From contig CAIXNQ010000148.1 of the NCBI GenBank assembly GCA_903920835.1, positions 1 to 9,318 of the forward strand: 9,318 bases of DNA, in the 5' to 3' direction. The translations under genes were made by a program, and so were the position numbers. The stretch is from an uncultured Bacteroidota bacterium. Lineage in GTDB: Bacteria > Bacteroidota > Bacteroidia > Flavobacteriales > Flavobacteriaceae. The notes beneath the pieces were generated by a model. It was not told the DNA's origin and ran no database searches. It saw only the letters and a program-made list of their open reading frames with translations. This document shows positions 1 through 6,309 of the stretch, in pieces; the stretch's first letter is position 1, and each line of letters starts with the position of its first letter.

Positions 1-25
1 GCACCTTAATAGTCTTTTTATTTTC

Positions 26-35
26 TTTAATTTGC
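26..35 (+). promoter_or_regulatory. Possible -7 promoter element for surE
   Basis: The stretch TTTAATTTGC lies 17 nt before the surE ATG. It resembles the Bacteroidetes -7 element TAnnTTTG but has one base fewer between TA and TTTG. No clear TTG -33 element is present at the expected distance upstream, and only 25 bases of upstream sequence are available. The position suits a short leader. Because AT-rich DNA produces such matches often, this is a tentative call. Confidence 0.35.
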
Positions 36-52
36 CTCAAATTTCAGTATGT

Positions 53-823
53 ATGAATCAAAAACCTTTGATATTAGTTACAAACGATGACGGAATTTCG
101 GCCAAAGGCATTCGAACTTTGATTGAAGTCATGTCAACAATAGGAACGGTTGTAGTCGTTGCTCCCGACAAGCCACAAAGTGCCATGGGTCATGCCATAA
201 CAATCAACAATATGCTGTATTTGAACAAAATTAATACAGAAAATGATGCCATAATTGAATACAGTTGCTCCGGAACACCAGTTGATTGCGTGAAGATTGC
301 AGTAAACGAAGTGCTCCACCGAAAACCAGATTTGTGTGTTTCTGGAATTAATCATGGTTCAAATTCGTCTATCAATGTGATTTATTCTGGAACGATGAGT
401 GCCGCCGTAGAAGCGGGCATAGAAGGAATTCCAGCGATTGGTTTCTCGTTAATGGATTATCATTGGGATGCTGATTTTGAAAGTACAAAACCTTTTATCA
501 AACAAATTGCTCAAGAAGTTTTGAAAAACAAACTTCCAGAAGGCGTTGTTTTAAATGTAAATTTCCCGAAACTTTCGCGGAATGAAATTAAGGGAATCAA
601 AATTTGCCGACAAGCCAAAGCCATTTGGGAAGAACGTTTTGACAAGCGTCAATCGCCTTTGGGCAAAGATTATTACTGGCTAACAGGCGAATTTGTCAAT
701 CATGATAGGGGAGAAGACACCGATGAATGGGCGCTGACAAATGGTTATGTTTCGATTGTTCCGGTTCAATTTGATTTGACGGCGCATCATGCCATTCAAT
801 CATTAAACAGTTGGGATTTATAA
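53..823 (+). CDS. surE: 5'/3'-nucleotidase SurE
   Basis: SurE is a cytoplasmic, divalent-metal-dependent phosphatase that removes phosphate from nucleoside 5'- and 3'-monophosphates and is linked to stationary-phase survival. The 256-residue protein is of normal family length. The N-terminal LVTNDDG (residues 8-14) holds the metal-binding pair D12/D13. S43 in PQSAMGHAIT and N100 in SGIN match the other two conserved metal-site residues, and VIYSGTMSAAVEA (109-121) is the usual following motif. I chose the ATG at 53 because family members begin only a few residues before the NDDG motif. A TTG at 32 would add seven residues and overlap the promoter-like element. An ATG at 49 is out of frame. 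The gene leads a plus-strand run with the small membrane protein (39-nt gap) and lpxB. Nothing looks damaged. Confidence 0.96.
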   Translation: MNQKPLILVTNDDGISAKGIRTLIEVMSTIGTVVVVAPDKPQSAMGHAITINNMLYLNKINTENDAIIEYSCSGTPVDCVKIAVNEVLHRKPDLCVSGINHGSNSSINVIYSGTMSAAVEAGIEGIPAIGFSLMDYHWDADFESTKPFIKQIAQEVLKNKLPEGVVLNVNFPKLSRNEIKGIKICRQAKAIWEERFDKRQSPLGKDYYWLTGEFVNHDRGEDTDEWALTNGYVSIVPVQFDLTAHHAIQSLNSWDL

Positions 824-862
824 AAAATAGTAAAGCATAAAATATTCTGATAAATAATTTAA

Positions 863-1135
863 ATGAAAAAAATTGACTTGCTTTTTGGGCTACTGCTCGG
901 TTTAATCGTTACAACTCTGGGCGTTTATTTGTTTTTGAAAATAAAAACTGATTTTGGTTTTATTGAAGGAATCAAAGTCATTCGTTCGGAAGGTTTTTTA
1001 GGAAAATTAATTACGCTTGGTGCAGTGCTGAATATTGCACTTTTCTTTTTGTTGCTTCAATTCAAAAAAGAACTTATGGCTAGAGGCGTTGTTCTGGCAA
1101 CAATTTTGCTGGCAATAATCACACTTTTTGTTTAA
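863..1135 (+). CDS. Small three-helix membrane protein of unknown function
   Basis: I do not recognise a named family for this 90-residue protein. The sequence shows three hydrophobic stretches likely to cross the inner membrane, at about residues 5-26, 48-66 and 72-90. Between the first two lies a loop of about 20 residues with mixed charge (KIKTDFGFIEGIKVIRSEG). A basic-acidic cluster, FKKELMARG, joins helices two and three. The chain ends inside the last helix with LFV, so there is almost no C-terminal tail. No catalytic or binding motif is visible. It begins with ATG, sits 39 nt after surE and ends 11 nt before lpxB, so it is very probably co-transcribed with both. The position suggests an envelope role, but that is inference from neighbours only. 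Packing between two real genes in the same direction and a clean hydrophobic pattern support it as a true gene. Confidence 0.8.
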   Translation: MKKIDLLFGLLLGLIVTTLGVYLFLKIKTDFGFIEGIKVIRSEGFLGKLITLGAVLNIALFFLLLQFKKELMARGVVLATILLAIITLFV

Positions 1136-1146
1136 ATATTTAAGAA

Positions 1147-2259
1147 ATGAAATATTACATTATTGCTGGCGAGGCTTCGGGCGATTTGCATGGGTCAAAT
1201 TTAATGAAGGCCATTTATCAAGAAGATTCAAAGGCAGACATCCGTTTTTGGGGTGGCGATTTAATGAAAGCTGTGGGCGGAACTTTGGCAAAACACTATC
1301 GAGATTTGGCATTCATGGGTTTTATAGAGGTGGTTTTTAATTTAAAAACGATTGTAAAAAACATTGATTTCTGTAAAAAAGACATCCTCGATTTTCAACC
1401 CGACGTACTCATTTTTATAGACTATCCAGGTTTTAATATGCGTATCGCAAAGTGGGCAAAATTGCGCAATTTTAAAACCCATTATTATATTTCTCCACAA
1501 ATTTGGGCTTGGAAAGAAAGTAGAATCAAAGCCATCAAAAGAGATTTTGACAAGCTCTATGTTATTCTTCCTTTCGAGAAAGATTTTTATGAAAATAAAC
1601 ATCATTTTCCTGTTGAATTTGTTGGTCATCCATTAATAGACGCAATTCATGCAAGAAAATCTGTATCGATTTCAGAATTCAAAGCAGCACATCAGCTTGA
1701 TGAACGACCGATTGTTGCCATTTTGCCCGGCAGCAGAAAACAAGAAATCAAGAAAATGCTCTCCGTAATGCTTTCTGTGGTTGATGATTTTCAATCCTAT
1801 CAATTTGTAATTGCAGGTGCACCAAGTCAGGAGTTTTCGTTCTATGAACCCTATCTCAAAAACTCAAACGTAAAATTTATCAGCAACAAAACCTATGATT
1901 TGTTGGCTCACGCAACAGCAGCTTTAGTTACTTCGGGCACTGCAACTCTCGAAACAGCTTTGTTCAAAGTGCCCGAAGTTGTTTGTTATAAAGGAAGTTC
2001 GATATCCTATCAAATTGCGAAACGAATCATCACTTTAAAATACATTTCGTTAGTAAATTTAATAATGGATGCTTCAATTGTAGCCGAATTAATTCAAGAT
2101 GATTGTAATTCAAAAACCATAAAACTAGAACTTCAAAAGATTTTAGAAGCAACGCATCGGTCTTGGCTACTTGAAAAATATGACGAATTAGAAACGAAAT
2201 TAGGAGGCGAAGGAGCCAGCCAAAAAACGACTCGATTAATTATTAATGCTCTAAAATAA
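1147..2259 (+). CDS. lpxB: Lipid-A-disaccharide synthase LpxB
   Basis: LpxB is a membrane-associated GT19 glycosyltransferase. It joins UDP-2,3-diacylglucosamine to lipid X, releasing UDP and forming the disaccharide 1-phosphate precursor of lipid A. The 370 residues are close to the usual length. Family landmarks run in order: AGEASGD (7-13), IDYPGFN (91-97, usually IDAPDFN in proteobacteria), ISPQIWAWKESRIKAI (115-130), LPFE (141-144), VGHPLID (159-165), LPGSRKQEI (193-201), SGTATLE (263-269) and the SLVNLIMD region (301-308, where many homologues have LPN). The last segments form the UDP-sugar site. The ATG at 1147 places the AGEASGD strand at the very N-terminus, as expected. The gene lies 11 nt after the small membrane protein and 6 nt before the NlpC/P60 lipoprotein gene, in one probable operon. 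No defects were seen. Confidence 0.97.
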   Translation: MKYYIIAGEASGDLHGSNLMKAIYQEDSKADIRFWGGDLMKAVGGTLAKHYRDLAFMGFIEVVFNLKTIVKNIDFCKKDILDFQPDVLIFIDYPGFNMRIAKWAKLRNFKTHYYISPQIWAWKESRIKAIKRDFDKLYVILPFEKDFYENKHHFPVEFVGHPLIDAIHARKSVSISEFKAAHQLDERPIVAILPGSRKQEIKKMLSVMLSVVDDFQSYQFVIAGAPSQEFSFYEPYLKNSNVKFISNKTYDLLAHATAALVTSGTATLETALFKVPEVVCYKGSSISYQIAKRIITLKYISLVNLIMDASIVAELIQDDCNSKTIKLELQKILEATHRSWLLEKYDELETKLGGEGASQKTTRLIINALK

Positions 2260-2265
2260 TTTGTC

Positions 2266-2811
2266 TTGAAGCGGCTTTTATATCTTTTATTAGTATTGAT
2301 TTTGATTGCATCTTGCAAATCGCATCAAGCTGTGGTTTTAAAAAGCAACAGCACTACTGTTAAATATCCACAATTAATTTATGCCGAAAAAAGCAAAGCC
2401 AATTTTGCCAATAACCCAAAATATAATGCACATCTTTCTGAAAAAATTGTGCGAAAAGCACAGTCTAAACTAGACAAACCATACAAATCTGGCGGAACAA
2501 CAGACAGTGGTTATGACTGCTCGGGTTTTGTGTTTTCGATTTTTTCAGCTTTCGATATTGTAGTTCCAAGAAGTTCTATTGAAATGGCAAAATTTGGAAC
2601 TCGATTGAAAGTTAAAGATGCCAAAAAAGGCGATTTGGTTTTGTTCAAAAACAATTCAAAACAAATTAATCACGTTGGAATTATCGTTGATGTTTCTGAC
2701 GATGAAATCAAATTTATTCATGCGGCTTCCAGAGGTGGTGTCATTATTTCAACAACTTCAGAAAGCTATTACAATCAAAATATAGTTCAAATCAATAGGG
2801 TAATCAATTAA
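2266..2811 (+). CDS. NlpC/P60 family lipoprotein peptidase (MepS/Spr-like), TTG start
   Basis: This is a probable outer-membrane-anchored murein endopeptidase of the C40 (NlpC/P60) family, which cuts peptide stems of peptidoglycan; Spr/MepS of E. coli is the model. The N-terminus is a lipoprotein signal: MKRLL, a hydrophobic core and the lipobox IASC with the lipidated C17. After a linker, the catalytic domain (about 58-181) shows the nucleophile C85 in YDCSGF, H136 in INHVGI and H152 in FIHAAS as the likely triad. GDLVLFK (122-128) is another family motif. The start is TTG at 2266. It is the only usable start between the in-frame lpxB stop (TAA at 2257) and the signal peptide, because no ATG or GTG falls there. 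The 6-nt gap suggests translational coupling to lpxB. The 181-residue length is typical. The exact bond cleaved cannot be told from sequence. Confidence 0.92.
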   Translation: MKRLLYLLLVLILIASCKSHQAVVLKSNSTTVKYPQLIYAEKSKANFANNPKYNAHLSEKIVRKAQSKLDKPYKSGGTTDSGYDCSGFVFSIFSAFDIVVPRSSIEMAKFGTRLKVKDAKKGDLVLFKNNSKQINHVGIIVDVSDDEIKFIHAASRGGVIISTTSESYYNQNIVQINRVIN

Positions 2812-2815
2812 TTTT

Positions 2816-2843
2816 TTGGGTAAAAAATAATTTTATACTTTCG
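2816..2843 (+). promoter_or_regulatory. Putative promoter of comEC, close to the start codon
   Basis: TTG at 2816-2818 is followed after 17 nt by TACTTTCG at 2836-2843. The second element differs at one base from the Bacteroidetes -7 consensus TAnnTTTG, and the spacing lies in the range reported for Flavobacterium promoters. Only five bases separate the -7 element from the comEC ATG at 2849. Transcription would then start at or next to the start codon and give a leaderless or nearly leaderless mRNA. Read-through from the upstream lipoprotein gene is also possible, since no terminator is seen in the 37-nt gap. Confidence 0.5.
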
Positions 2844-2848
2844 TATTA

Positions 2849-4882
2849 ATGAATGTATTAAAATTTCCTATTGCTCGAATTACGCTAATTTTTTTGGCAG
2901 GAATATTGATTGCTTATTCTCAAAAGCCATCTTTAATCCTGACGGCTTCTTTTTTGTTCAGCAGTTTATTCTGTTCGATAATAAGTTTCTTTTTATTCGA
3001 TAAATTCAAAGCAAACAAAACCATCTTTGGAATTTCTGCTTTCTGTTTAGCTTTTTCTATCGGCGTTACTACTCAGGTAATCCACACCACTGTTTTTGAA
3101 AAAACACATTATATCTATCAAAAGAATCTAGCAAATACTTATTGCGATTTTGAAATCATTATAACCGATAAATTAAAAAGTACCGCTTTTAATAACAGGT
3201 TTGTCGCAACTATTTCAAAAATTAATGAGCAATCGAGTTGTGGTAAATTAATTGTGAATATTCCAAACGATAGCACCATTAAACCAATAATAGTCGGTTC
3301 AAAACTTAGTGTCAAGGGGCAGTTTCTTTTAAATCAAAAAACAAAAAACCCGAATCAATTTGACTATGCAGAATATTTAGAGCACCAACAAATTTATGGA
3401 CAACTATATGCGCAAGTTAGTGATATAAGAATTAGTTCCGAGGTTAAAAAAGATGTTTGGTATTATGCTGCACAATTTAGAACTAAAATTATTAGGAATC
3501 TTGAAGCACATCATTTTCATAAAAAAGAGTTGAATGTCATCATTGCACTGATTTTAGGTCAACAGCAAGATATTGCCGCAGATGTTATTCAGGATTATCA
3601 ATACGCAGGCGCGGTTCATGTGCTTTCGGTTTCAGGACTTCATGTTGGTTTTATTTTGTTGTTTATAAATTTCATTCTAAAACCATTGCCGAACAACAAA
3701 AACGGTGCAATAATAAAACTGATTATAACGCTACTTTCACTTTGGAGTTTTGGGTTGGTCGCAGGTTTTGCGCCATCAATTTTGCGCTCGGTTACTATGT
3801 TTTCTTTTGTTACTGTTGGTCATTATTTGCGTCGAACGGTCAATATTTATCATACATTATTGGTTTCAATTTTGTTGATTTTGCTTTTCAAACCAGCTTT
3901 TTTGTTCGATGTAGGGTTTCAACTTAGCTACGTTTCTTTGTTTTTTATTGTTTGGTTGCAACCCGTATTTTCAAGAATTTGGATTCCTTCAAACAAAATA
4001 TTTAAGTATTTCTGGGATATTCTAACAGTATCATTTGCAGCTCAAATCGGAGCTTTGCCGTTGAGTATTTATTATTTTCATCAGTTTCCGGGCTTGTTTT
4101 TTATTACTAATTTGGTCATTTTACCAGGCATGGGAATTATTCTTGCCCTTGGAGTTTTGGTGATGCTTATGGCAGCTATCGGTTATGTTCCTTATTATCC
4201 AATGAAGTCTTTAGAATGGAGTATCTATATTTTAAACAAAACCATCAACTGGATAGCTTCTTTTCAAGAATTTGTCATTCAAAATATCTCGTTCAATAGC
4301 TATTTGCTTTACAGTTCTTATTTCATGATTGTTGCTGTTTTTATCGCTATCAAAAAGCCAACTTTTCAGAAAATAATCTTTGGACTTATTTCAATTATAA
4401 CTTTTCAATGCGCTTTTCTAATGACCAAATATCAGTGCCAAACCGAAAATGAATTGATTGTTTTTCATTTAAAAAAGCAAACTTTAATCAACGCTAGAGT
4501 AGGGGAGCAGGCAACAATTTATACTTCAGACACGATTGATTCTAAAAGACAAGATGTATTGCTGAATAATTATTTGGTGGCAAACTTCAGTAAATTGAAA
4601 GCTAAAAAGCCATTGCCCAATTATCTAATTTTTGGAAATAAAAAAATTCTAATTTTAAATCAAACAGCTTTTTATCCAGAAAACGTGAAAATAGATTTGT
4701 TGTTAATTTCGCATTCGCCGAAACTAAATCTAGATCGGTTTTTGAAAAACTGCAAACCCACAGTAATTATTGCCGACGGGTCAAATTTCAAAAGTTATAT
4801 TGAAAGTTGGAACGCCACTTGCTTCGAGAAGAAAATTCCTTTTCACGCTACAGCAGATAATGGGTTTTACAAAATAGACTGA
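2849..4882 (+). CDS. comEC: ComEC/Rec2 family competence protein (DNA uptake channel), degenerate C-terminal domain
   Basis: ComEC is the inner-membrane channel that carries single-stranded DNA into the cytoplasm during natural transformation. The 677-residue protein begins with two or three membrane segments (about 7-24, 28-50, 58-76). A soluble DUF4131/OB-like domain follows (about 85-195, with NPNQFDYAEYL at 167-177). The multi-pass competence domain then spans about 225-525. It carries HVLSVSGLHVGFI (257-269), AGFAPSILRSVTMFS (305-319), DVGFQLSYVSL (354-364) and GALPLSIYYFHQFPG (401-415) with the NLVILPG segment (421-427). The C-terminal 140 residues occupy the place of the metallo-beta-lactamase-like domain of longer ComECs. 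The HxHxDH ligand motif is absent; IDLLLISHSPKLNLDRF (615-631) stands where it would be expected. The ATG at 2849 gives a typical N-terminus. A hairpin terminator follows directly. Uptake partners such as ComEA or pilus genes are not in the window. Confidence 0.94.
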   Translation: MNVLKFPIARITLIFLAGILIAYSQKPSLILTASFLFSSLFCSIISFFLFDKFKANKTIFGISAFCLAFSIGVTTQVIHTTVFEKTHYIYQKNLANTYCDFEIIITDKLKSTAFNNRFVATISKINEQSSCGKLIVNIPNDSTIKPIIVGSKLSVKGQFLLNQKTKNPNQFDYAEYLEHQQIYGQLYAQVSDIRISSEVKKDVWYYAAQFRTKIIRNLEAHHFHKKELNVIIALILGQQQDIAADVIQDYQYAGAVHVLSVSGLHVGFILLFINFILKPLPNNKNGAIIKLIITLLSLWSFGLVAGFAPSILRSVTMFSFVTVGHYLRRTVNIYHTLLVSILLILLFKPAFLFDVGFQLSYVSLFFIVWLQPVFSRIWIPSNKIFKYFWDILTVSFAAQIGALPLSIYYFHQFPGLFFITNLVILPGMGIILALGVLVMLMAAIGYVPYYPMKSLEWSIYILNKTINWIASFQEFVIQNISFNSYLLYSSYFMIVAVFIAIKKPTFQKIIFGLISIITFQCAFLMTKYQCQTENELIVFHLKKQTLINARVGEQATIYTSDTIDSKRQDVLLNNYLVANFSKLKAKKPLPNYLIFGNKKILILNQTAFYPENVKIDLLLISHSPKLNLDRFLKNCKPTVIIADGSNFKSYIESWNATCFEKKIPFHATADNGFYKID

Positions 4883-4884
4883 AA

Positions 4885-4927
4885 TTGATTTTTAAATTTT
4901 TAAAAATCAACTAATATTATTTTTTTT
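4885..4927 (+). terminator. Rho-independent-like terminator after comEC
   Basis: A perfect inverted repeat starts two bases after the comEC stop codon: TTGATTTTTAAA at 4885-4896, two T as loop, then TTTAAAAATCAA at 4899-4910. Nine bases later a run of eight T occupies 4920-4927. The stem is almost pure A/T, so it is weaker than a GC-rich terminator, but such stems are common in AT-rich Bacteroidetes. Read on the minus strand the hairpin is followed only by TTT, so it seems to serve comEC rather than the convergent gene. Confidence 0.6.
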
Positions 4928-5169
4928 ATTTAAAACTTCGATTTTATGAAGAAATTGAATCGCTCTTTATATAATATTTGATAATTCTATGAACATTTGG
5001 GGCGAGAATAAAAATAGTCAATACATTATTTGGAAGTTTTTTTAAAGTTGTAAGACTATAAAGTATTATTTTTTAGGTTGTAAAAAGTAGGTTTTAGGTT
5101 TGCCAACTTATAGCTAAGCACTAAAAATTTAAAACTCTTAACTTATAATCCATAATTTATTAATGAAAA
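4928..5169. other. Convergent intergenic gap without a convincing gene
   Basis: About 240 very AT-rich bases lie between the comEC terminator and the 3' end of the minus-strand dehydrogenase gene. The only forward ATG-initiated reading frames I noted are 11 codons (from 4946) and 18 codons (from 4989), neither with a recognisable product. A weak CGATT/AATCG inverted repeat lies at 4939-4962. Short direct repeats occur in the second half and are listed separately. No tRNA-like or other structured RNA is apparent by eye. No clear terminator for the minus-strand gene was found. Confidence 0.5.
5071..5147. repeat. Short AT-rich direct repeats in the intergenic gap
   Basis: TTTTAGGTT occurs at 5071-5079 and again at 5092-5100, with a further TAGGTTT at 5088-5094 that abuts the second copy. 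AACTTATA occurs at 5105-5112 and 5140-5147. GTTGTAA is present near 5047 and 5078. The copies are short and their spacing is irregular, so they look like low-complexity intergenic sequence rather than a mobile element or an iteron set. Confidence 0.4.
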
Positions 5170-6111
5170 TTAAAGCGCCAAATTGATAAGCATTTCTTTG
5201 GTCATTTTAGTGATATCAAATTGGTATTGCCAACCCCAGTCTTTTCTGGCTGGTTCATCATTAACAGATGAGGGCCAGCTGTCGGCTATCTTTTGACGGA
5301 AATCTGGCTTATAAGTTATTGAGAAATCAGGAATATGTTTTTTTATTTCGGCAGCAATTTCGGCAGGTGTAAAACTCATCGCCGCAAGATTATAAGAAGA
5401 ACGAATTTTTATAGAATCGCTATCGGCTTGCATGATTTTTATGGTGGCTTTAATCGCATCGTTCATATACATCATTGGCATTTTGGTTTCTGACGATAAA
5501 AAACATTCGTATTTTCCGTCACTCAAAGCTTTATGAAAAATATCTACCGCATAATCGGTCGTACCTCCGCCAGGTTCGGTACTCCAACTAATCAACCCAG
5601 GATAGCGAATGCTGCGCACATCAACCCCAAAGCTATTATGGTAATATTCGCACCAGCGTTCGCCAGCTTGTTTGCTGATTCCATAAACGGTGCTGGGCTC
5701 CATGATGCTATATTGCGGCGTGTTTTCTTTGGGCGTTGTTGGACCAAAAACTGCAATACTTGAGGGCCAAAAGATTTTTTTTATCTTTTTAGCTTTGGCT
5801 AAATTTAATACATGAAAAAGTGAATTCATGTTGAGATCCCACGCAAAAGCGGGGTTTTTTTCGGCGGTTGCCGACAATAAAGCCGCCATTAAATAAACAT
5901 CGGTAATCTGATGCACTTCTACCAGATGTTCAATTTGATTAAAATCTAAAGCATTTACAACCTCAAACGGTCCACTATTGACCACATCATTGTTTAATTT
6001 TCTAATATCAGCAGCAATCACTTTGTTAGTGCCATAAATCGCTCTGAGTTGTTGGGTCAGTTCAGTTCCAATTTGTCCACAAGCACCGATAATGAGTATT
6101 TTTGTCTCCAT
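5170..6111 (-). CDS. L-threonine 3-dehydrogenase, short-chain (SDR/UDP-galactose-epimerase-like) type
   Basis: This NAD-dependent cytoplasmic enzyme probably oxidises L-threonine to 2-amino-3-ketobutyrate, the first step of threonine breakdown to glycine and acetyl-CoA. The 313-residue protein is a typical extended SDR. The Rossmann motif GACGQIG is at 9-15, an acidic residue at D35 ends beta-2, SS lies at 117-118, and the catalytic pair Y143/K147 sits in YGISK. The threonine dehydrogenase subgroup is indicated by PGGGTTDYAVDIFHKAL (180-196) and by the C-terminal ADSWP then ARKDWGW (276-280, 288-294). Relatives usually read DDSxAR there, whereas this protein has NDEPAR (284-289). The ATG at 6109-6111 directly precedes the Rossmann strand. 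The gene is convergent to comEC and divergent from the lipoprotein gene. The partner 2-amino-3-ketobutyrate CoA ligase gene is not in the window. A related sugar epimerase is the main alternative. Confidence 0.88.
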   Translation of the reverse strand: METKILIIGACGQIGTELTQQLRAIYGTNKVIAADIRKLNNDVVNSGPFEVVNALDFNQIEHLVEVHQITDVYLMAALLSATAEKNPAFAWDLNMNSLFHVLNLAKAKKIKKIFWPSSIAVFGPTTPKENTPQYSIMEPSTVYGISKQAGERWCEYYHNSFGVDVRSIRYPGLISWSTEPGGGTTDYAVDIFHKALSDGKYECFLSSETKMPMMYMNDAIKATIKIMQADSDSIKIRSSYNLAAMSFTPAEIAAEIKKHIPDFSITYKPDFRQKIADSWPSSVNDEPARKDWGWQYQFDITKMTKEMLINLAL

Positions 6112-6130
6112 GTAAATAGCTTTAGAAATG

Positions 6131-6138
6131 CAAATATA
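6131..6138 (-). promoter_or_regulatory. -7 promoter element of the threonine dehydrogenase gene
   Basis: On the minus strand this reads TATATTTG followed by CA, an exact match to the Bacteroidetes -7 consensus TAnnTTTG. It ends 19 nt before the ATG, leaving room for a leader of roughly a dozen bases. No TTG (CAA on the plus strand) is found at the usual 17-23 nt further upstream, so the -33 element is weak or absent. Confidence 0.6.
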
Positions 6139-6275
6139 ACATTAAACACTGTCCGATAGCTGATATTTTTCTGAATAATCAATCAAAACAAGCCAAAAGC
6201 TAAGAATATTATAAAATGAAATCAATTTTGAGGCAAGCTTAATTTGAAAGTCATAAATAGGTTTTTACTTTCATT

Positions 6276-6291
6276 TAACTTTGTAACTTTG
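6276..6291 (+). promoter_or_regulatory. Tandem -7 elements upstream of the lipoprotein-mfd operon
   Basis: TAACTTTG occurs twice head to tail, at 6276-6283 and 6284-6291; each copy matches TAnnTTTG exactly. The second copy ends 18 nt before the ATG at 6310. No good TTG lies at the normal -33 distance from either copy. The element sits inside the longer reading frame that starts at TTG 6244, which supports ATG 6310 as the true start. It probably drives both the lipoprotein gene and mfd. Confidence 0.5.
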
Positions 6292-6309
6292 GCACTAAAT
6301 TTTATAGGA

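Noticed and set aside
32..52. TTG at 32 as the surE start
   Set aside because: It adds seven residues not expected before the NDDG motif and overlaps a promoter-like element; ATG 53 fits the family.
134..355. 73-codon antisense frame inside surE
   Set aside because: It is opposite conserved SurE motifs and has no recognisable features; chance open frame.
1128..1340. 70-codon plus-strand frame overlapping the start of lpxB
   Set aside because: It lies in another frame within a clear lpxB coding region and its product, rich in Arg, Gly and Phe, looks like an out-of-frame translation.
3742..3927. 61-codon alternate frame inside comEC
   Set aside because: It is hydrophobic only because it is a shifted reading of membrane-segment codons; the comEC frame fully explains this region.
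4946..4981. 11-codon frame starting MKKLNRS in the convergent gap
   Set aside because: Too short, followed by adjacent stops, and without supporting promoter or conservation evidence.
5071..5147. Intergenic direct repeats as a possible mobile element or CRISPR remnant
   Set aside because: Repeat units are only 7-9 bases, irregularly spaced and AT-rich, with no spacers of constant length, inverted ends or transposase nearby.
6244..6309. TTG at 6244 as the start of the lipoprotein
   Set aside because: It would put 22 extra residues before a normal lipoprotein signal peptide and place the tandem TAACTTTG promoter element inside the gene.
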